Part shown: positions 58,380-64,000 of the stretch, piece after piece
How positions within the stretch are numbered: the stretch's first letter is position 1
How the letters are laid out: each line of letters opens with the position of its first letter
DNA from: Actinomadura syzygii
Lineage (GTDB): Bacteria; Actinomycetota; Actinomycetes; Streptosporangiales; Streptosporangiaceae
Reading direction: 5' to 3'
Assembly: GCF_008085905.1 (NCBI RefSeq)
Contig: NZ_VSFF01000008.1
Span: 434,001 to 498,000 of the forward strand
Length of the DNA stretch: 64,000 nt
Notes under the pieces: model-generated
Databases searched by the model: none
Seen by the model: only the letters and a program-made list of their open reading frames with translations
What the model was told of the DNA's origin: nothing
Position numbers and translations under genes: made by a program

Positions 58380-61100
58380 TTACAGGTACAAGCCGAAGAA
58401 TTCCTCCGGGTGTTCGAGCAGCGGCGGGAGGTCCTCGGCGGTGAGGGTGATCAGTTCCCGCTTCGTCGGCGGCTTGACCGGCTTGGCGCCCTTCTCCTGC
58501 GGGGTGATCCGCTTCGCCGCGACGGCGACGGACGCGACCCGGTCGGCCTGGTTCGCGACGGCCACGTCCAGCATGTTGCGCATCAGCCGGCCGTTGCCGA
58601 ACGACGGTCCGCGCGGCGCCCGGCGCAGCATCGCGCGCAGGACGTCCTCGGTGCCGTCCGCGAGCCGGAACCCGTCCGCTGCGGCGAGCTGCCCGAACAC
58701 GGTGATCAGCTCGTCGTCGGAGTAGTCCGGGAAGTGGATCTGCTTCGGGAAGCGCGAGTCGAGGCCCGGGTTCGCGGCGAGGAACTCGGCCATCTCCTGC
58801 TGGTAGCCCGCGACGATCACCACGAGGTCGTCGCGGTGGTCCTCCATCAGCTTCACCAGCTCGGCGATCGCCTCGTGCCCGTAGTCGCCCTTGAGCGGCG
58901 ACTGCGTCAGCGTGTACGCCTCGTCGATGAACAGGACGCCGCCGAGCGCCCGCTCCACCAGGCGGCGGGTGCGCGGCGCGGTCTGCCCGATGTACTCGCC
59001 GACGAGGTGCGCGCGGGACGCCTCCACCAGATGCCCGGACGACAGCACCCCGAGCCGCTTGTAGATGCGTCCGAGCAGCCGGGCCACCATCGTCTTGCCG
59101 GTGCCCGGGTTGCCGGTGAAGACCATGTGCCGGGTCGGCGGCGTGATCCGCAGCCCGGACTCGGCGCGCAGCCGCGCCGCGTGCGTCCCCGCGACGAGCA
59201 GCGCGATCTCGTGCTTGACCGTGTCGAGCCCGGTGAGGTCGTGCAGCTCGGCGAGCGGGTTCCCGGCGCTGCGGGACGTGTCGAGCGTCTCCGGGATGTC
59301 CTGCTTGCGGACGACCAGCTCCGTCGTGCCGTTCTTCGCCGCCCGCTCCTGCGCGATGGCGACGGCCTGGTCGGCGAGGTGCGGCGCGAGCCGGGCGTTG
59401 CGGAGCGTCTGCATCGGCGGCGTCGCGGCGAGCAGCTCGCCCGCCGCGTCCACGGCCTGGCGGGTCGCGCGGGCGCCGCGCGCGTCCAGCGCCCGGCGGA
59501 ACAGCTCCGCGTGCCCGTCCGGGGTGAACGGCTGCGTCTTCACCACCCGGAACCGCTGCGGCAGGACGGGGTTGATCTCGCGGATCCGCTCGTCCCCGCC
59601 CGTGTCGCACAGCGCCACGAGATGCAGGTCGGGGTGGACGGCGAGCAGCCGGTGCAGCTCGGCGGCGATGGCCTCCCCGTTGCCGGGGTCGGTGACGATG
59701 CCGTCCAGGCCCTCGATGACGAGCAGCCGGTCGCCCGCGCAGTCGCGAGCGTCGGCGTGCAGCTTCGCGACCGCGTCCGAGAGGCGCTGGCCGGTGAACA
59801 GGTTGTCGGACACCCAGTGCGGGTCGCGGCCGAGGGACAGCGCCTTCGCCAGCTCCTGCGCGGCGTCGCGCTTGCCGGTGCCGTCCGGGCCCGCGACCAG
59901 CAGCCGGACGGGCGCGTCGCCGCGGGTCAGCTCGTCCAGCGCGGCGACCAGCTCGCCCTGCCCGACCAGCGACGTCGCGATCTCGGACCGGCCGCCGCCC
60001 GGCTCGGGACGGGCCTCCGCCGCGTCCGCCGGGACGCTCTTCAACGTCTCGGTCAGCGGGTTCACGACCCGGCGGCGCGGCGCGTACAGGCGGCGCAGGT
60101 CGGTCTGGAACTGGCCGACCGGGATCCACTCGGCCTTCGGGAACCACGGGTCGCCCGGCAGGCCCTGCACGATCGCGATGAACCGCATCGCCATGTCGAG
60201 CCAGCCTCGGCAGGCGTCGGCGGCCCCCGCGACCAGCGCGCGGACGAGCCATGCGCGCGTCCGCTCCTGCCACGCGCCCGGCTTGAACCCGCGCCGTTCG
60301 GCCGGGAAGCGGCGCTGCAACTCGCGGTAGCGGTCCTCGCCCAGCGCGACCGACAGCTCCGCCGGGACGTGCTCCATGCTCCCCTGGAGGAGCAGCTGGA
60401 TCAGGTGGACTTCGGCGTTCTCGTCCCTCGGAGCCGCCTCCATCAGGTGCTCGAAGGACGACAGCAGCCCCCCGCACGCCCACTCCAGGTAGCCGACCGG
60501 GCCGAGCAGCTCCGGCACCGCCGTGACGATGTCGTCGCCCGCGTGCGCGTGCCAGTTCTCCCGCAGCTCCATCTTCGGCAGGTTGACGTCGCACGTCGGC
60601 GCGTCGTCGTAGAGGCGCAGCAGCGCCTTGCGCCGCTCCTCCAGCGGCTCGATGCCCTCCAGCGCGGCCAGGCAGTCGCGGGCCAGCTCGATCGCCAGCT
60701 CCCGCTCGGGCGCCTCGATCAGCCAGTCGACCGGTGGCCGCCATCGGCCGCCGGGCGCGTCCCAGCGCGTCATCCGGGTGCTGAGCGGGCCCGGGTTCAC
60801 GAGGTGCCCGTTCAGCAGGCGCTCGGGGAGCTGCGAGTACGAGCCCGCCTTGATCGCGCCGCCGCCGGGCAGGAACGCGAGGATCCCGAAGATCTCCGCC
60901 GTGACCAGCGAGGCGGGCAGGGTGAGGAGCTTGTGCTCGTCGGTGGTCAGGTCGGCGGCGCGCGGGTCGGCCGCGAGCCCGTCGATCCGCGCCGAGATCT
61001 CCTCGAACAGCCCGTCGGGGACGCGCCACGGGCCGTACGAGTAGACGTCGAGCACCGGCTCGTCGGTGAGCAGTAGCTCCAGATGCTCCGGCAGCCGCAA
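58380..61100 (-). CDS. AAA ATPase with two AAA modules (second CbbX/SpoVK-like) and novel N-terminal region
   Basis: 906 residues from TTG 61100, chosen because GGGAGAG lies just upstream; GTG 61172 is possible. The first about 370 residues match no family I know (YSYGPWRVPDGLFEEISARI at the start). The first AAA module has a degenerate Walker A AGPDGTGKRD near residue 403 (Lys kept, Ser/Thr replaced by Arg). The second is complete: GNPGTGKTMVARLL near 663, GGVLFIDEAYTL, arginine-finger region GLDSRFPKQI, as in CbbX and EccA-like ATPases. These remodel or unfold partner proteins; the partner is unknown. Confidence 0.87.
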   Translation of the reverse strand: MRLPEHLELLLTDEPVLDVYSYGPWRVPDGLFEEISARIDGLAADPRAADLTTDEHKLLTLPASLVTAEIFGILAFLPGGGAIKAGSYSQLPERLLNGHLVNPGPLSTRMTRWDAPGGRWRPPVDWLIEAPERELAIELARDCLAALEGIEPLEERRKALLRLYDDAPTCDVNLPKMELRENWHAHAGDDIVTAVPELLGPVGYLEWACGGLLSSFEHLMEAAPRDENAEVHLIQLLLQGSMEHVPAELSVALGEDRYRELQRRFPAERRGFKPGAWQERTRAWLVRALVAGAADACRGWLDMAMRFIAIVQGLPGDPWFPKAEWIPVGQFQTDLRRLYAPRRRVVNPLTETLKSVPADAAEARPEPGGGRSEIATSLVGQGELVAALDELTRGDAPVRLLVAGPDGTGKRDAAQELAKALSLGRDPHWVSDNLFTGQRLSDAVAKLHADARDCAGDRLLVIEGLDGIVTDPGNGEAIAAELHRLLAVHPDLHLVALCDTGGDERIREINPVLPQRFRVVKTQPFTPDGHAELFRRALDARGARATRQAVDAAGELLAATPPMQTLRNARLAPHLADQAVAIAQERAAKNGTTELVVRKQDIPETLDTSRSAGNPLAELHDLTGLDTVKHEIALLVAGTHAARLRAESGLRITPPTRHMVFTGNPGTGKTMVARLLGRIYKRLGVLSSGHLVEASRAHLVGEYIGQTAPRTRRLVERALGGVLFIDEAYTLTQSPLKGDYGHEAIAELVKLMEDHRDDLVVIVAGYQQEMAEFLAANPGLDSRFPKQIHFPDYSDDELITVFGQLAAADGFRLADGTEDVLRAMLRRAPRGPSFGNGRLMRNMLDVAVANQADRVASVAVAAKRITPQEKGAKPVKPPTKRELITLTAEDLPPLLEHPEEFFGLYL

Positions 61101-61216
61101 AGAACTCTCCCAAGGACGATCAAAGACGGGGTACAGCCTACGTTTCCGGAGCAGGTGCCGGGTCGACGGCACGGCCAATCGCCGGTATCGGCCTGCCGGG
61201 TTCGTGCTATGGAGCG

Positions 61217-62101
61217 TTACGGGACGCGCAAAGTCTCCACCGCGAGGCGCGCGGCCGTCCCGATCACGGCGTCCGCCTGCGGCAGGACGGCGATCGGGAG
61301 CAGCGACCTGGTGAACACGGCGACCGCGTAGCGCCCGCCGTCGGGGTACTCGACGACGCCGACCTCGTTGCGGAGCGTCGGGAGCGTGCCGGTCTTGCCG
61401 CTCACGAGGACGTCGTCGTACGGGAACCCGGACGACAGCCGGTGCGGCCACACCTGGAGCCCGAACAGGCGGCGCATAGCGGCGCAGCCTTCGGCGGGCG
61501 CGGCCTCGTCCCGCCAGATCAGGGACAGCAGGCGGGTCATCTCGCGGGGGGTGCTGCGGCTCGTCCGGAGCGGGTCGAGGACGCGGAGCCTCTCCCGCAC
61601 ACCGGGTTCGTCCAGCCTTGCCCACACTTCGCCGAATGTGGCCGCGCCCGCGTCGGCGAGGAGGCTCTCGTGCAGCTCGCGTCCGCTGTCCTCGACGACC
61701 GTGTTGGGGAGGTCGAGCGCCGCGGAGGTCGCGTTGACCGCGTCGCGGCCGACCCTGTCCAGGACGAGGTCGGCGGCGGCGTTGTCGCTCACGGTGATCA
61801 TCAGGAAGGTGAGGTCGCGGAGGGACATGCGGACGTCGTCCAGCATCCCCGACACCCCCGTGGGCCCGGCCGTGCGGTCCTCCGCGCGGAGGACGACCTG
61901 CTCGGACGGGTCGAGCCGCCCGGACGCCGCCTGCCGGTGGAACGCGACGAGCAGCGGCACCTTGAACACCGACGCGAGCACCACCGGCCCATCGGCCCCT
62001 ACGGACACCTCCCGGCCGGTGTCGACGTCCACCGCGTGCAGCCACCCGGTGACCCCGGCCGCCTTGAACTCACCCTCGATCCGCTCGGTGATATCGCTCA
62101 T
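61217..62101 (-). CDS. Class A beta-lactamase-like serine hydrolase
   Basis: 294 residues from ATG 62101. SxxK is S-V-F-K in VVLASVFKVPLLVAF, SDN in TVSDNAAADL, KTG in SGKTGTLPTL. The Glu166 region (DSGRELHESLLADAG) is divergent. There is no signal peptide, so it is cytoplasmic unless a longer start (62155) is used, which adds the repeat-coded SEANRGAW stretch and still gives no signal peptide. Functions as a penicillin- or amide-hydrolysing enzyme; resistance not shown. It is downstream of a LysR gene that could control it. Confidence 0.88.
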   Translation of the reverse strand: MSDITERIEGEFKAAGVTGWLHAVDVDTGREVSVGADGPVVLASVFKVPLLVAFHRQAASGRLDPSEQVVLRAEDRTAGPTGVSGMLDDVRMSLRDLTFLMITVSDNAAADLVLDRVGRDAVNATSAALDLPNTVVEDSGRELHESLLADAGAATFGEVWARLDEPGVRERLRVLDPLRTSRSTPREMTRLLSLIWRDEAAPAEGCAAMRRLFGLQVWPHRLSSGFPYDDVLVSGKTGTLPTLRNEVGVVEYPDGGRYAVAVFTRSLLPIAVLPQADAVIGTAARLAVETLRVP

Positions 62102-62208
62102 GCCGTTTCCCTGTGGGGGGACGACCCCCCACGCCCCCCGGTTCGCTTCGCTCATGCCGTTTCCCTGTGGGGGGCGACCCCCCACGCCCCCCGGTTCGCT
62201 TCGCTCAT
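62102..62208 (-). repeat. Two tandem start-codon repeat units between lysR and the beta-lactamase
   Basis: On the minus strand: ATG 62208, ATG 62155 and ATG 62101 each begin ATGAGCGA. Units of 53 and 54 bp each hold a hairpin core (TGGGGGGTCGTCCCCCCA in the 54-bp copy) and end in ACAGGGAAACGGC, the ribosome site of the next ATG. The first ATG overlaps the LysR stop (ATGA). The 53-bp copy has lost one base, so ATG 62208 is out of frame with the beta-lactamase. Relative of the array at 12914-13069. Confidence 0.92.
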
Positions 62209-63167
62209 GCGAGGAACCCCGACGAAGGACGCGGGACGATCCTGCGGGCGGGGGCGGCGTCCAGCGGGGTCATGCCCGCCTCGCGGCGCAGGACGGCGGT
62301 CGCGACGGCCGTGAAGTCGGCGATCGCGCGGGCGTGCTCGGGGTCGCGGGCGCGCCGCCACGCGCACGACGTCCGCCACGCGAGCGGCTCGCCCACCAGC
62401 GGACGCCACGCCGTCCCGGCCGTGTCGTCGGCGCGGGGGACGAGCGCCACCGCCGTCCCCGCGAGGACGAGCCCGAGCGCGAACCCCGGATGCCGCGCCT
62501 CGTGGACGGCGCCCGGCGCGTACCCGTGCCTGCGGCAGGCGGCCAGCAGCTCGTCGTGCGCGCCCGGCGCCTCCGCGCGCGGCGGCAGCACGAGGTCGCG
62601 CCCGGCGAGGTCGGCGAGATGCACCTCCGGGGACGCGGCGAGGCCGGAACCGGCGGGCAGCAGGACGCCGAGCGGGCGGCCGAGCATCGGGCCGAGCTCC
62701 AGGTCGCGGGCGTCGCACGGGTGCCGGACGACCGCCGCGTCCAGCGCGCCCTCGGCGAGCGCGCGGACCTGCTCGGCCGTCCCGGCCTCGCGCAGGTCGA
62801 GCCGCAGGTCCGGGCGGCGCGCCCGGAACGCGGCGATCAGCGCGGCGACGATCGGCCCGCCGAGGTCGCTCGGCACGCCCGCCCGCACGGCGCGGGACTC
62901 GCCGAGCCGGGCGCGCTCGGCGACGGAGTAGACGCGGTCCACGCGGGTGAGGATGTCACGGGCCTCGTCCAGCAGGAGGCGGCCCGGCGCGGTCAGCTCG
63001 ACCTTCCGGCTCGACCGGTCGAACAGCCGGACGCCGAGCTCCCGCTCCAGCCGCTTGATCCGCTGGCTCAGCGGCGGCTGGGCCATGCCGAGCCGCTCCG
63101 CCGCGCGGCCGAAGTGCAGCTCCTCCGCGACCATGACGAAGCACCGCAGATGCCCCACGACGTTCAC
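62205..63167 (-). CDS. LysR family transcriptional regulator
   Basis: 320 residues. N-terminal HTH: LRCFVMVAEELHFGRAAERL, MAQPPLSQRIKRLERELGVR; the remainder is the periplasmic-binding-like effector domain. Stop overlaps ATG 62208. It precedes the class A beta-lactamase gene on the same strand (AmpR-like arrangement, though here co-directional) and is divergent from the MecA-N penicillin-binding protein gene. Cell-wall stress is a plausible signal by context. Confidence 0.93.
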   Translation of the reverse strand: MNVVGHLRCFVMVAEELHFGRAAERLGMAQPPLSQRIKRLERELGVRLFDRSSRKVELTAPGRLLLDEARDILTRVDRVYSVAERARLGESRAVRAGVPSDLGGPIVAALIAAFRARRPDLRLDLREAGTAEQVRALAEGALDAAVVRHPCDARDLELGPMLGRPLGVLLPAGSGLAASPEVHLADLAGRDLVLPPRAEAPGAHDELLAACRRHGYAPGAVHEARHPGFALGLVLAGTAVALVPRADDTAGTAWRPLVGEPLAWRTSCAWRRARDPEHARAIADFTAVATAVLRREAGMTPLDAAPARRIVPRPSSGFLA

Positions 63168-63190
63168 GAGCAGCGATCATATCGAAACGG

Positions 63191-63211
63191 ATATCTATCT
63201 GACATAGATAT
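63191..63211. promoter_or_regulatory. Candidate LysR operator
   Basis: ATATCTAT and ATAGATAT, perfect 8-bp dyad with 5-bp spacer, extremely AT-rich for this window. It sits 24 bp before the LysR start and 91 bp before the divergent penicillin-binding protein gene. Confidence 0.65.
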
Positions 63212-63301
63212 TAATCTTGGACATTTCACGTCGAGCCTGGTCTCCTTGTGCACTCAATCAAAGGGGGACCCCTCGTCCGGAGGGGGAAGGGAGAACCGAC
63301 G

Positions 63302-64000
63302 ATGCGCCGATCCCGTGTGATCGCCGCCGTCGCCGCCGTGGCGGCGGTCGTGCTCGTGGGGACGGGGACGGTGTGGTTCCTGACCAGGGGCGACGACCCG
63401 AAGGAGACCGCGCGGCTCTACCTCGCGGCCTGGAGCAAGTCCGACCACGCCGCGATGAGGGCGCTGACCGACCGTCCGCCCGCCGACTTCGAGCAGCGCC
63501 TCGCGCGGCAGCGCGACGACCTGGGGGTGACCGGCCAGCGCTATGCCGTCGCCTCGGTCGGCAAGGTCAAGGACGGCGCGGCGGGCGGCGCGTACACCGC
63601 CGAGCTGCGGCTCGCCGGAGACCGCACCTGGACGTACCAGGCCGCGCTCCCGTTCGTGAAGCGGGACGGGAAGTGGCGCGTCCGGTGGTCGCCGGAGCTG
63701 CTGTACCCGGGGCTCAAGGAGGGCGAGCGGCTGCGCTCCGCCCGCGCCTGGCCCGACCGGGCGGCCGTCCTCGCGGCGGACGGCAGCGATCTGAGCAGCT
63801 CGCCGTCCGGGTCCGCGCAGCAGGTCGCCGGGCCGGTCGGGGCCGCGTCCGCGGAGGCCGCGAAGCGGCTCGGCCCGCCCTACCGGAAGGGCGACCCGGT
63901 CGGGTTGGACGGCCTCCAGCGGCAGTACGAGCGGCGCCTCGCCGGGACCCCGGCCCTCGCCGTGCAGATCGTCGGCGCGGACGGCACGCCGGTGAAGACG
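63302..64000 (+). CDS. Penicillin-binding protein with MecA_N/NTF2-like domain, N-terminal part (runs off window)
   Basis: 233 residues are present and open to the last base. GAAGGGAG site nine bases before the ATG. One N-terminal TM helix (VIAAVAAVAAVVLVGTGTVW), then an NTF2-like MecA_N domain (TARLYLAAWSKSDHAAMRAL, LPFVKRDGKWRVRWSPELLY) and the start of the dimerisation/transpeptidase part (LDGLQRQYERRLAGTPALAV). This is the class B PBP type with MecA-N. The transpeptidase SxxK is beyond the window. Divergent from a LysR gene. Confidence 0.9.
   Translation, partial: MRRSRVIAAVAAVAAVVLVGTGTVWFLTRGDDPKETARLYLAAWSKSDHAAMRALTDRPPADFEQRLARQRDDLGVTGQRYAVASVGKVKDGAAGGAYTAELRLAGDRTWTYQAALPFVKRDGKWRVRWSPELLYPGLKEGERLRSARAWPDRAAVLAADGSDLSSSPSGSAQQVAGPVGAASAEAAKRLGPPYRKGDPVGLDGLQRQYERRLAGTPALAVQIVGADGTPVKT

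Noticed and set aside
58326..61076. 916-codon plus-strand frame
   Set aside because: Antisense to the AAA ATPase, whose Walker motifs are unmistakable on the minus strand.
61217..62185. Beta-lactamase starting at 62185 or 62155
   Set aside because: The extra residues are coded only by the tandem start-unit repeat, and the ATG at 62101 has the same ribosome site; a longer product cannot be excluded but is less likely.

Overview
The window is 64 kb of very GC-rich DNA with tightly packed genes, extreme third-position GC, GTG/TTG starts and many 4-nt ATGA overlaps. Several families point to an actinomycete, most likely Actinomadura or another member of the Thermomonosporaceae/Streptosporangiales: two DUF574-type SAM methyltransferases, a conservon (sensor kinase/roadblock/DUF742/GTPase), XRE-DUF5753 regulators paired with DUF397 or DUF6879, TIGR03086 and HATPase anti-sigma-like proteins. 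The genus is inferred from family content, not proven. I saw no rRNA, tRNA, CRISPR array, transposase or phage integrase.

Layout. 1-14.3 kb is mostly single housekeeping or accessory genes: the end of a histidine kinase, a secreted BNR protein, an HxlR regulator, an NDH-2-like dehydrogenase, a P450, a primary-like sigma factor, a methyltransferase, an aldo/keto reductase, a DUF6084/small membrane protein/DUF892 trio, and a secreted TAP-like peptidase coupled to a secreted serine hydrolase. 14.8-21.5 kb is one operon of acyl carrier protein, two SGNH hydrolases, an NTF2-like protein, an acyl-CoA dehydrogenase and a fatty acyl-AMP ligase, followed by a PadR regulator with a dyad in front of it. 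It has the parts to activate, load, desaturate and release or transfer an acyl chain, but no PKS or NRPS. 21.6-27.0 kb is an anti-sigma-like ATPase and a four-gene conservon. 27.1-29.1 kb is a divergent HxlR/MFS exporter pair with two matching operators and apparently leaderless transcripts.

29.3-42.7 kb holds an orphan lipoprotein binding protein, a secreted lectin, a membrane pseudokinase, a fused indolepyruvate ferredoxin oxidoreductase with a divergent Lrp regulator, a tyrosine-less SDR, a zinc-ribbon/ECF-sigma/SnoaL fusion divergent from a DUF899 gene, a second methyltransferase and an HpaD-like dioxygenase. 42.9-50.4 kb is a regulatory/accessory patch: APH kinase, XRE/DUF6879, a DUF4157 protein with a C-terminal domain I do not recognise, XRE/DUF397, and HATPase. 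50.3-55.0 kb is phosphoketolase, acetate kinase and a GAF-SpoIIE phosphatase, apparently one transcription unit. 55.5-64 kb has an amidase, a DnaG-like toprim protein, a two-module AAA ATPase, a class A beta-lactamase behind a LysR regulator, and the start of a MecA-N penicillin-binding protein.

The most unusual sequence feature is a pair of unrelated gene junctions (12.9 and 62.1 kb). In each, a start-codon-containing unit with a G-rich hairpin is tandemly repeated exactly from the ATGA stop/start overlap. Other good leads are the double-operator leaderless HxlR/MFS promoter, the FAAL/ACP/ACAD/SGNH operon, the orphan DUF4157 protein, and four 12-bp iterons before the amidase.
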